A stretch of 64,000 bases of DNA from Icerya purchasi (lineage: Eukaryota; Arthropoda; Insecta; Hemiptera; Monophlebidae). The position numbers and the translations under genes are program-made. The notes beneath the pieces are model-generated. The model did not search any database. It worked only from the letters and a program-made list of their open reading frames with translations, and was not told the origin of the DNA. Location of the stretch: positions 513,814,815 to 513,878,814 of the forward strand of contig CM077115.1 in assembly GCA_039619475.1 (NCBI GenBank). Direction: 5' to 3'. How positions within the stretch are numbered: position 1 is the stretch's first letter; every line of letters begins with the position of its first letter. Below are positions 10,914 to 21,276 of this stretch, one piece after another.

Positions 10914-12137
10914 TTGTGTTTTTCAGCCTCCCGAAAGTTTATGTATACGCGAGTGAATAAAATGTTGGGAATTTGCCGTGTATGTAAGCGATTAGTCCAA
11001 CAAATAATTTACTCAATTAATAAGAAGCATTACGTTTATTTGCTTTTCATTTACACCAGTCTACAAAGAAGTGGTGCAGAATGAAGAAAAAAATTAAGGT
11101 GGAATAAAGTCGAAAAAACACACTAACCCTTGTTATATAATTTTTGATGTGAATTAATATCGAGAGTAGTTCACGCTATAGTTTATAGACTGTTAATTTA
11201 ATTTTTAATTTAAATTTACAATAATTTTACTCGTATGTTTTATTTCTTTTCTTTTTCATATTACATTACCTAAATTTCATAAAATTGTGCAGAACGTAAA
11301 GAACTCAATCAATGCAAATCGATAATAATCGGCCGACAAAATACGAATTAAATTACTTTTCATATAATTACGTCATTTAATTTAGATAACATATTGGGTA
11401 TAGAAAAAAATTGGAGTGGAAGATGTATTTGAAAAAATGAATAAAAGGAATATGAGTGATTTAAATGCTACTCGTTTTTCTTAGACAGCTTACTAGGTAA
11501 ATTATGAAGTAGCCTTTTCACCCTGGCCCATGTGCTGTAATGACCATTGCGGTTAAAAATGGCGCAAGGGCGCCATCAGGAAAAAAAATAAAAAGGGTAA
11601 ATTAAATTGTATATCAATTATTTTTATGAGATCGAGCCAGGCTGTATAAGTGTATATCGATAAAATTTTTTAGTTTGAATTACTTTTTTAAAAATTTTTA
11701 TCGGCCGCTTAATTAGTGAATTCAAAATATATATCTAGATAGTGTAGGTAGCTGGTATTTATACTAGTAATACAATAAAACTGATTCCGAAATTTTGAAT
11801 ATTTCATTTTTATTTTTTCAACGAGTTAATTATAACCTTAAAAATTAACATTTCGGGAAACCGAAAGTTAAATTTTTTTAATAAAACGGTTTATTATTAA
11901 GATTTGAAAAATACTTTTTATATTCAGACTTTTCAGTTTTATATAAACAAATAATGTGAAGGGAGTCCCAAATTGGAGGGATATCATTTTTTTTTTTTAA
12001 ATTTTATGGGCACGTCAGCACAGGACATTTACCCAACTCAAAACATTAGAAGAATAGAAAGACGTATAGAGCGACAGGTTATATCAAAAAACGATTAGAT
12101 AGAAGAAATGAAGGCAGCTAACAAAGGAACAACAGAT
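10914..12137. other. Intergenic or intronic AT-rich sequence; short LINE 3' end at 11528-11600
   Basis: No coding frame is seen. At 11528-11600 (+) the words CATGTGCTGTAATGACC and GGCGCAAGGGCGCCATC followed by an A-rich run resemble the 3' UTR and tail of the I-like LINE at 28396-28545. It is probably a short 5'-truncated copy. The rest shows nothing recognisable. Confidence 0.4.
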
Positions 12138-12235
12138 GTTTTTTTTTTTTGTTTTTTTTTTTTTAAATTTTCAAACCGTGGTTAGACCCTGGGAAGTGTA
12201 TAATATCTAGACTATTACGGCCCGAGAGTCTCCGT

Positions 12236-13158
12236 TTACAGGAATGCCCCTAATCCACTGTCCCTGACGAACTGGAAGACTGCACTTTGGTTCGCTTCTG
12301 AGTTTGAGAGAACATGGCTGAGGTTATCAAATAAGTGTCTCGTTCTGGAGGATTGGAATGCAGGGCAGTTTATGAGAATGTGCTCAACCGTCGGTGGCTC
12401 TTGTGCGCGACAGAAAGGACACGTGGTTGGAGGGTAAGCGCATTCTAGCAGGTAGTCGTGGGGTAGTCGCGTGTGGCCCAGGCGTAAACGGTTGAGCGCG
12501 CGATAATAAACTCGTAAGGTCCCCTGGGGGGCCACCATGGCTCTACGGATTTCTTTATATTCTGGTGGTGGGATGGGGTGGAGATGTGTTCTTGTTTCCA
12601 TTGTTCCATTATTTGTATTTTTACTGCTTCTGATATTTGAGGGGGCCCAAGTATGCTTTGCGGACTGGGAGCTGTAATGGTTGATTGAGCTGCTGTGTTA
12701 ACCCTTTCATTTTCTGGGATTCTCGCGTGACTTGGGACCCACAACACTACTAGATTATATCCCTTCGATTGTAGCCCCATGATGAGTGCCAAGACGTGGT
12801 TTGTTAACCCCCTCCCCGGGGCTCCCCCTCCTAACATCTTAGCCGCCACTAATGAATCTGTTATCAATAGGATGTCATGGATTGACTCCGTGGACGCCAG
12901 GATCATTTCTAGACATAAGCGTATTGCATATAATTCGGCATCTAGGATTGAGCAGTAATCGTTCAGACGGATGGTTGTTATTGTTCCCTTCACTTCGAAG
13001 CCGCACGCAGTTGGTGACATCCCCTCGACGGGTGCTGCTTTTGCTCCATCTGTATAACATTGGATAGCGTTGTTGTACTGTCTTATTTTTTCACACGCGC
13101 CTTGCTCTGACATGGCGTAGGACTTATACTTTTCCAGAACCGATAGGTTAACTGCCAC
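12236..13158 (-). pseudogene. I-1 ORF2: RNase H domain and C-terminal zinc knuckle
   Basis: The frame 12445-13158 contains an RNase H domain: first Asp in YTDGAKAAP, Glu in LDAELYAI, Asp in LITDSLVAAK, and the WVPSHARIPENERVN segment. The domain would remove RNA from the RNA/DNA hybrid made by the RT. A frameshift near 12450-12600 leads into frame 12236-12601, with RLRLGHTRLPHDYLLE and the zinc knuckle CPFCRAQEPPTVEHILINC (C-x2-C-x8-H-x4-C). Typical I-type C-terminus. It ends with a stop at 12236. Confidence 0.85.
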
Positions 13159-13284
13159 AGGCTCAAATTTCCACAGATGTAACGAGCCGGTGGCTGCTGC
13201 CTGGCATTCTGTGGAGTCGTTGACATTGACATTCTGAAGTAGCTTGGTGATAATTGGTAGTGGGTCGTTAGTGAACAGATACTC

Positions 13285-14700
13285 CTACACGGTGTTGTAT
13301 GATGGGCTCCGGCGATGATTCGTAGTGCAGAGTGGTGAATTGCGTCCAGTTTTTTTACTTAGGGACGCTGAGGAGTACACCTGGCACCCATAATTTATTT
13401 TACTTAGGATCAAGGCTTTGTAAACATTAGAGATTAATTTGGGATGAATATTGAGTTGGGGATTGGAGAGGTATCGGATTATTGACAGTAACTTTATACA
13501 TTCGGATTTTAGCTTATTAATGTGTAGGCGCCAAGTTAATCTGCTATCAAACTCCAGGCCTAGGAACCTGGCTGAAATACAGTTCGGAATTATGGTGTTG
13601 TTTATTTGGAAAGGAATCCTGTTGGTCACAGGCCGTCCCCTATAGGAATCGACACATACCGTCTTTGCGGAGGAAAAGTTTAGACCATTGATTTCTGACC
13701 ATTTTTGGAGTTTGGAGATAGTTTTCTGAAGGATTGTGTGAGATATTTGTGGATCACGAGACGCTAGGGAAATGCTAAGGTCGTCAATGAAGAGCCGGGC
13801 CGTTACTGGTGGCTGAACACAATCAGCAATATCATTGATGTACATTATGAACAAGATTACACTAAGCGCGGAGCCTTGAGGTATGCCGTTCTCGATGCTC
13901 ATTGCATCAGGGACTTGAGAGTCGATTCTGATCCGTATAGTTCGGTCTGCCAAGTAGTTTTGAATGAATCTTATCATTCTACCTGTCACCTGCCATCTTC
14001 GTAGTTTGTTTATTAGGCCTTGCCGCCATAGGCGGTCATAGGCTTTTTCAATATCGAAGAATATGGTTATCAGGTGCTATCGACTTTTGAACGCAAATAA
14101 AATCTGCCTTTGAAGGCTCACCAGATGAATCGACGTTGATTTAGCCTTACGGCCTCCGGCTTGTATTGTGGAGAGGATATTTTTGGATTCACAAAAGGAG
14201 AGGAGACGTCTGTTGACCATTTTATCCAGGGTTTTGGATAAGGTACTCATCAGTGAGACAGGACGGTAGCTACTGGGTAGCGAAGGATCCTTATTCTGTT
14301 TTAAAATCGGAATAACGATTGCCTCTTTCCATAAGATCGGAATTGTTCCCAGATCTGGTTATAGATGTTTAGCAGATATAGTCTTGCCGCCTTGGAAAGA
14401 AACTTTAGCATGAAAGGATGGATGGAATCTGCGCCAGGTGCACTTGTCTTCAGCTTATTGTCTAAGACAAAATTTAACTCGGACAAGGAGAACGGTCGAT
14501 CGTACCGATCCATGCTATTGGGTGGTAGGAGGGGAATGGCATCTTTCTTATTTGCGTGGGACAAAAAGGATGATGAGTAGGAATTCGTTGAGGAAGCATC
14601 GGAAAAATGCTTTGCTAGTATGGACGCAACTGATGCCGTATCTGATATGATGTTGTTATTGGACTTGATATAGATTGGGGTTGGTGGCCTTCCGTTAAGG
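13285..14700 (-). pseudogene. I-1 ORF2: reverse transcriptase domain
   Basis: Read from 14564 down: the fingers start at about 14560 (NSMDRYDRPFSLSELN, then SAPGADSIHPFMLKFL). SSYRPVSLMS lies at about 14265, palm motif A as FFDIEKAYDRLW at about 14040, motif B NGIPQGSALSV at 13890, and motif C as LFIDDL at about 13800. FIDD replaces the usual YADD, a variant also seen in the sister copy at 18838-19822. The thumb and connection follow to 13285. A stop lies between the fingers and motif A, and frameshifts separate the frames 14301-14564 and 13285-13989. It copies element RNA into DNA at a nicked target site in active relatives. Confidence 0.88.
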
Positions 14701-14711
14701 GATTTTATTTT

Positions 14712-15827
14712 TCAGCAGGTAGACGCACTGGTCGACGCGTCATTAATTGACGACATGAAGGAAAGCCAGGCTTCATGTTTTTTCGCCTTGATAATGTGAC
14801 GGGCTAAATATCTATGCTTCTTGAATTCTATTAGATCCTGGTCAGCTTTTGTCGATTTATACTTTCTTAAGGCTCGCTTCGTGTTCGTTATTGCCTCTCT
14901 CACTTCATCACACCACCAGGGGACCCTTCGTGGGTGCACAGCCGCGGATGACTTCGGGATTGTTGCTACTGCTGCTCTGAATAGAGCCTGTATAAATGTC
15001 TTTAAGTTCTCTTCAATAAATGGGCCGGGCTCAGAATCTCTCCTTGTAAGCCTATCCAGTCCGCTTTGTGAAACATGTACCTTTGCACGGTCGATTGATT
15101 TCGAGGAGCCGACCGACAGCTATCTATGTCAGGTGAGATTATAATGGGAAAGTGGTCACTGGAGTGGAGGTCATCCAAGACGCGAGACAAAATTATTGGG
15201 TAAAGTTCGGTGGTGCAGAGGGCTAGGTCAATTGTTGAAAATGTCTTCGCCGTGGAGTCGAAATGAGTAGGACCTTTTAACGAAAGGAGAGCATAGTCGT
15301 TACTGACGAGAATATCCGTTATGACCGAGCCATGGTGATTTGTTGAAGCTGATCCCCAAATCGGGGAGTGGGCATTAAAATCTCCTAGAATTATTGAAGG
15401 GGAGGTCAGTTGCTTTATGGTAACGCATAGCTGTGGGTAGCTGACGTTGCTGCAAGGTGGTAAATAGAAATTGCATATGGATATTGCACTACCAGAAAAT
15501 CCGGGTATTAAGACAGATATCGCTAGTGCTTGAAGATGCGTCGTTATCTTTATCATATGAGCTGGGATTGAGACGTGCACGAGCGTTGCCATGCCCCCAC
15601 AAGCTCGGTCACCCAAAGTGTAGTCTCTCTGGAAGGTGATATAGTTGGGGAAAATAGGGTTTAAGGGGGGAAGTGAGATGTGTTTCTTGCAAACAGATAA
15701 CCGCAGGGTTGTGGGTTGCGATTAAATATTCTAGTTCCGTTTTATTGTTGTGGAGGCCTGTGCAGTTCCACTGGAGTATGGTGCACTTACTTCGCATTCC
15801 TGAAGACATCATTTGAATTCTTATCAC
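14712..15827 (-). pseudogene. I-1 ORF2: APE-like endonuclease and linker
   Basis: The start of ORF2 can be read at 15609-15827 (CTILQWNCTGLHNNK, then VICLQETHL, the conserved Asn and Glu of the APE fold). After a frameshift it continues in 15002-15616 with GDFNAHSPIWGS, the FSTIDLALC segment, and SDHFPIII (the catalytic Asp-His pair). The linker at 14712-14939 carries the common PWWCDEVREAI motif. All catalytic signature residues are visible, although the frame is broken. This enzyme nicks target DNA to prime reverse transcription. Confidence 0.88.
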
Positions 15828-15867
15828 TCCGTGATCGTGCCTTGTATGAGGATTGCTGAACCTCCCA

Positions 15868-17698
15868 TTACTTAGTCTGGGAACTGCGATCGTCGTCTGT
15901 TGTGTTCTCTGATTCAGAGAGTGTAAGTTTCAAATTCTTTATAATACGCGAGCATCTATTTTTGACGTTCCTACTCCCAAGGAATGGCTTTACCTTGGAT
16001 AACATGTGCAATAGTCCGTCTGTGTCCTGTGTGAATTGTTGGACGTACTTAAGATAACTGGACGATGTGCTGATACGCTTTATGAACTTTTGGAAGTCGT
16101 TGTAATTGAGAATGAAGGGCACTTGGTTTTCTTCGAAAAGATGTTTTGCTCCTACTACGATTTCCTCAATATCTGCCCTCTTCTTTTACGTCGTTGGTCC
16201 TTCAGCTGTTTCTGTCTGCGCATCAGCGGGTAGGTGTTCCATTGGTACTTCTGCGTTGGCTGTGTCAGCAGTCTGTACTGGGCGTTCTTCAGGGTTGTAA
16301 TTGTGGTTGTCCAGAATGATCCGTTTTGGAATAGAATGTGTAGGATATGTAGGCTCTTCTGCTCCTGCTTGACATTCAGGAGTTTTGGGATGCGGCCGTT
16401 TGAAGAGTGGGTTTGCTCTCTCGCTGTCCTCCTGTTGGCAGTTGGTTTGGTTCGCTGGGGTAGTGATTTGGCGATACGGCCGCTGTCCCGGTGCTCGGTG
16501 AGGACTAGTCGTGCCTATCTGGCTTGTTACGAGGTCACTTGTTTGTTGTTTTTGGATATCGTGAGGAGGGGGATTCTCTTTTTGTATATCTTGATGGGGC
16601 CTATTTTCGAGGGATCGATAGGCATCTCCGGAAGAGGGCTTTCTGTTTGAATTACACTAGGGGGGTCTGTGTCCTTATTGCATGCAGGGCACATATGGTT
16701 CTCCAAGAGGACGAAAATTCGGTGATCTCTGCCGTTATAGCTTATCAGAAAGGACTCCGGTATGTTTGTACAGCTGGTGTGTTCGATGTGAAGCTGTCGT
16801 CGCCAGCTTAAGACGTGACAAAATTCAGCATCCATCGGATTTACCCGGGGGATTGCTATCTGTGACAGGGGGTTTATTGTCAGGTTACTGCTCAAGTACT
16901 GCAAAAGTTTGTCATTCGGAATGGTGGGGGATACATTTGACAACACCAACTTATTTGTTGGGTTCCGTAATCTGCGCGCGGCGACTGGTTTCCCTTCGAG
17001 ATAAATCGTTGCCCCTTAGGCAAACAGCAAGTTAGTTACTTCGGTGGAACTTAAGAACATCATTACCCTGTCTTGGCTGATTCTTGATCCGGCCAGAATA
17101 TTTGATGCGCTACCTATCTGCTCCTTCAGCGCTACTAAATACTCTCTTATGGTGTGTGGAGCGATATATGGGAATATAATTTTCCCCGCTCGTCAGTTAT
17201 TGGTTGAACATTCGTTATTGGGACTATTCTTTTAGCAGCGAGAAATGGTGTTCTGTTTGTCGATTTTAACTTTTCCGAGAAGGATGATAAGAGCGGCTCT
17301 GTTTTGCCGGGCTGAGAAATATCACGCGATATGCCGGGTAGTGCTGGAAATTGGTCGTTATCAATTATTGGCGCTTCGCTTTCGGAAAGATCGAGAGATA
17401 ACAGGCTATTTGTATTGTTATCAGTAGTAGATGCAGCTGTACCTGAATTCGCGGCTGACTGTGGCAGTGTGTTAGTGGTGGCGGTCGGTTGTGCGTGTTG
17501 AGTTAAATTAACAACGTTCGTCTTACCTGCATTGCTGCTGTTAATGATGTTACGGGTAGTTTTTGTCGCATCGGTCGCATTGTCGAAGCGTCGTAGCGGT
17601 GGTGATGATGAAGGGCTGGTTTCGTTGAGGCTGCGCGCTGAGCTGCCTTGTGCGCGTGCGGGGGGAGGTTTCTTAGTCGCCGACATGAATCGGCACAA
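15868..17698 (-). pseudogene. I-1 ORF1 (Gag-like RNA-binding protein), broken
   Basis: The N-terminal part (17147-17698) starts MSATKKPPPARAQG and is Ser/Thr/Asn-rich, probably disordered. The middle part (16527-16949) has an RRM-like VVLSNVSPTIPNDKL-type pattern and a single CPACNK knuckle start. The C-terminal part (15868-16122) has the FLNYNDFQKFI and KNRCSRIIKNLK patterns common at the end of these proteins. Frameshifts separate the three parts. It lies directly upstream of ORF2, as in I-type elements. In active relatives it binds element RNA in the ribonucleoprotein. Confidence 0.75.
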
Positions 17699-18017
17699 GA
17701 ACGATAATTACGATAATATACACACTATAAATTATTTAAACGCGATAAACACAGAACTACTTTCGTTTACCGATTGATGATTTTCGTCATTAGAACAATT
17801 TTACTTTTTTAACAAGTGTATTTATTTTTACAACTAAAATATTAATTGGGAGAAAGATACCTGGTTAAATGTTGGAAGACATATAAAATAGAGGTGACAC
17901 AGAAATTCTGGAAGTGTAATTTTATTTAATTATGCTTTAGTAGAAGTAATGAAAATAATTTTATATTTTAATGTAAGGTACTTGCATGCTAATATTTCTA
18001 TGTTATTATTCTGATAG

Positions 18018-18153
18018 GATTTCTTGATAATGTTAGAAACGCCATAGCTGTATATAGTGAAAGTTGCGTTACCGAAATAATGACTGCACATCAAGAGATG
18101 GACCAATTTCTCCAGGACGAAAACGGGAGAAATTATGTAGCAAAACATTTCAA
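18018..18153 (+). CDS. S28 serine carboxypeptidase, first visible exon (exon A)
   Basis: The exon follows the acceptor CTGATAG and ends before GTAGGT. It encodes FLDNVRNAIAVYSESCVTEI and onward through DQFLQDENG to VAKHFK. In S28 enzymes this stretch lies after the nucleophile-containing core, in the helical cap (SKS) domain. It carries a conserved Cys. The exon ends with two bases of a Lys codon, completed by the first base of the next exon to give HFKLCD. It is only 318 bp from the end of the I-1 LINE. Confidence 0.85.
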
Positions 18154-18837
18154 GTAGGTTGTTTATTTTGTTTTGTTTGTTTTGTTTTTTTTTTTGTTGT
18201 TGTTAATCACGTTTAGAGATTATTTATTTTTAAGATATTACATTAGAAGAACTTGTAATGCAGCTATGCTTATATAACAAGCGTCTAACAGCGGACACGA
18301 CATTACGATTGATGCGCATGTGCAAGTAGTTCTTATTTACAACACAATGGAAAGAGAGATAAAGAATTGTTCTAGATTGTTGATACTAAGTTGATTGATT
18401 TAACTTTTATGTAAAACAGCATTTTAAGCATAACGTATCCCTTTTCACTGATCCAAATGATATGTTTAAATGCTTAAAAGAAGACAAATGTTTTAAAGCG
18501 TTCTCTATTATTGTATAAATGAATAAAATTTCTTTCATATTTAAGGACTTGTACACATTACGCTTTATAAATGGCTCACTAAGTTTGTTCGCATCTAGTT
18601 TTTAATTTCCCCATTAAACATATCGAAAATTGTTTATAATATTTAGACCACTTCATAATCGATATTAACGCAAATTAAGAAAAGGATATTTTAGATTTCC
18701 TCCAATAGGTAAATAGTATGTACGATTTGAAAATTTAAGATGTGACACATCTTCCGAATTGTATGGTTTCAAGGGGTATTCTGGTTTAGAGGCGTAAATT
18801 TTAGGTCTTTTTCTCGAGATCGATAAAAAAAAAAAAA
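18154..18837. other. S28 intron 1, part without recognised elements
   Basis: AT-rich intron sequence with a T-rich tract just after the donor and no coding signal. The minus-strand frame at 18665-18850 is the run-off of the truncated LINE that follows. Confidence 0.5.
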
Positions 18838-19822
18838 AGAAAAAAAACATATTTTTACTGTTAATTTTTTTTCAAGATATTTATTGATCTTTTGAAACAA
18901 TCGGAGTATCCTCCCAGGGGAGTTCAACATGCTGTGTTCAAGGTCAGAGTTCCAGTTAATTCCTCTTTCCTTAAGGAGGGATAGTACACTGGGAAGGGGA
19001 TCGTTTGGAAAAGACGGTAGTGGGATTTCTGAATTATCGTTGCGGCGTAATTTAGCTTGGTACCAGTAGAATAAATTTCTGAATTCATAAGAATTTCGGA
19101 TAACCGTTAAGGGTGGGATGCCCGCTAGTGAACAGATTTCCAACAATGGCGACGTCCTATGCGCTCCCAAGATAATGCGTATAGCAGTGTGATGGATTGT
19201 GTCAAGTGATTTAAGGAGTGCTTTGTTTGATGAGGAATAAACTTGGCACCCATAGGAGAATTTACTTAAAGTGAGAGATTTGTACACAGTTAGCAGGAGC
19301 TTAGGATCTATGCTATATTTCGGATTTGACAGACATTTTAGTATATTCAAGGATTTCATGCATTTATTTTTAAGATGGTGAATGTGATGTGACCAGGACA
19401 GTTTTTCATCAAACACAAGACCCAAGAATTTAATTGTGTGGAGCAACGGGAGTGGTGAATTCCTTAGGAAAAGAGTTATGTCGGAATCGGGATCACACTG
19501 GCGTCTCTTGTGAAATTTCACACATATGGATTTTGTCGGAGAGAATTCCAGGCCATTGTTATCAGACCATATTTCCAAGTTATTGATTGTTGATTGAAGG
19601 ATTGATCTTGCATTGGACGGACGGTTAGAAGGAAGGGATATATTAAGATCATCAATATATAAGCGGGCTGTAACTGGCGGCCGTGTACAATTTGCCATAT
19701 CATTTATGTATAATATAAACAATGTTACGCTCAGCGCTGAGCCTTGCGGAATACCATTTTCGATAAGGAAGGAGGAAGATATTTTAGAGCCAATCCTTAC
19801 TCGGATCGTTTTAATTTTTTAA
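18838..19822 (-). pseudogene. I-like LINE fragment (I-3): RT palm, thumb and connection
   Basis: The frame 18769-19722 reads an RT from just after motif B, with YIDD as motif C (LYIDDLNISL), then FLGLVFDEKLSW and the LSKFSYGCQVY segment. Upstream bases still encode ENGIPQGSALSV. It is close to I-1 in order and motifs but clearly diverged (SNPKYSIDPKLL against SNPQLNIHPKLI). It is truncated at both ends: the 5' end at about 19822 and the 3' end at about 18838, next to an A/T run. The frame over 300 codons is open, so this copy is younger than most. It lies in S28 intron 1. Confidence 0.88.
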
Positions 19823-19885
19823 AATAGTAAAAAAAAATAATTTTGATACAAAAGTGATAAGAGTGACAGGTTATATATTAAAGGT

Positions 19886-20140
19886 TGGTACGATCACATA
19901 ATGTTCAGTTGTTCGTCGCTTTCAACTGAACAAGCTTCTTCTTATTTCTTCCTCTTACAAACCGGTATTCCCGCTCCATGCTTCATTCATTCTCTTCCTT
20001 CCTTCTCCTTCGGTTTTTCTAGCTCTTGATTCCTTTCTGTCGGCTATCTCTGATCGTGTAAGAATCTGAGTCTCTCCTTTCCCTCTGTTCCGCTGCTCTT
20101 GGGCCAATGCTCATGTTGACGAACCCATTAAAAAAAAAAA
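19886..20140 (+). pseudogene. LINE A 3' end with A tail
   Basis: The + strand reads SSYKPVFPLHASFILFLPSP and FLSAISDRVRI, matching the C-terminus of LINE E at 52397-52678 (-) and resembling LINE A at about 37800 (+). An A-run at 20130-20140 marks its 3' end. It is a 5'-truncated copy inserted beside I-3. Confidence 0.75.
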
Positions 20141-21098
20141 GTTTGGTACAAAATTTGAAGTAAATTGGTTAAAAAGAACTTGAAACATCATGCCAACCAT
20201 GTTGAAAAATGAAGTTTTAAGAAAAACGCGTTTAAAGTTTTGAACAAATTTCAGGCAGCCGCAGCAGTCCAAGTCGTAGAATGGTACGTTTATTTACATT
20301 TTGTCAATCGGTCTTGGTTCATAAAGTGTGCCTTTTTTGACTTTAAAGGATATATTTTCGGAGGCTCATTTTGATTTTCGAGCAGTTCTAGCTGTTTTAG
20401 AAGCATCAGGAGCTCGTTACTCGGAGCGCTCAGTTCGACTATTGTCCCGTTTAGTAGCGAACGCATAAGTTTTCGGACCAATAGTGATTTTGATGGCATT
20501 GATAATTCTTAAAATTGGTAATATAAACAGCTATATAATTTACAGTTTCAATTGTCGGTGTTCCTTGCATCTATATCTGATTTTAGCGGGATTTTTACAA
20601 TCTTCTCTTGACTCGATGTTACACGACTCACAATATGGATGCGCTCAGATGTTACTGTCTTAGATTTCGACTATTACCACTCAGACACTAACGCAATCTC
20701 TAGCCGATGCGACTGTTCTTACGAACGTGCACGGGGACTTTGATTTTTGCCGTGTAAACATTCTTGACTGAACCATATAGCGACAGCAGATTAGAACGAT
20801 GTCCGAGAGATCGTGAATTAATGAAATATCTGGGAATATTTTCTAGCTCGCACACCGCTAATTACATACAAAAATTAAAATTAACACTCAAAATTATTTA
20901 TTTTCAAACAGCGAGCAGCGTACGCACGTTTCTTAAAGATTGGAACTAAATTGAATTGAACCAAACACTGAACACAAAAAGTTTTTCAAAAAAATACGTT
21001 ACTGCGACCTTCGGTTAATTTTCTTAAATATAGTGCAAATTATAAAATTATTATTTCGAATGAACTGTACTTTAATAATTCGTTATTTTTTCTTGTAG
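20141..21098. other. S28 intron 1, remaining part; no firm feature
   Basis: A 69-codon minus-strand frame at 20290-20499 (MPSKSLLVRKLMRSLLNG) has normal composition but no recognised domain. The 20560-20960 region is more mixed in base composition than its surroundings and may be an unrecognised mobile-element end. The 3' end of the intron has a good pyrimidine tract and TTGTAG acceptor. Confidence 0.4.
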
Positions 21099-21276
21099 AC
21101 TGTGTGATAGCGCTGATGAATACACAAAAAGTGATATTTCCAATTTATTTTTAAAAATAGCAGATTTATTTTCTATGATAGTACAATATAATAAGGTTAA
21201 TTATTATCTTACCCGTGAAAATGTGACCATAGACGTTATGTGTGATATGATGAACTCGGATAATAAGACACCAGCT
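21099..21276 (+). CDS. S28 serine carboxypeptidase, exon B
   Basis: The acceptor is TTCTTGTAG and the donor GTAAGTATT, both strong. It encodes LCDSADEYTKSDISNLFLKI, ADLFSMIVQYN and on to MCDMMNSDNKTPA. S28 relatives have F-x-LCDP, D-I-S-N-F and V-V-Q-Y-N in the same order, and a conserved Cys in the VCDIM segment. The exon ends in phase 0. Confidence 0.9.

Larger units (their letters stand above)
12138..17700 (-). mobile_element. Nearly full-length I-like LINE (I-1), minus strand
   Basis: About 5.5 kb in the order expected for an I-type non-LTR retrotransposon. From high to low coordinates this is ORF1 with RNA-binding/zinc features, then ORF2 with APE-like endonuclease, RT, RNase H and a C-terminal zinc knuckle, then a short 3' UTR and an A-rich tail (T-runs at 12138-12166 on the + strand). 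Several frameshifts and stops break both ORFs, so it is dead but not old. Fragments of related elements occur at 18838, 28000, 28396/33383, 38521 and 43200. I could not define a target duplication with confidence. Confidence 0.85.
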
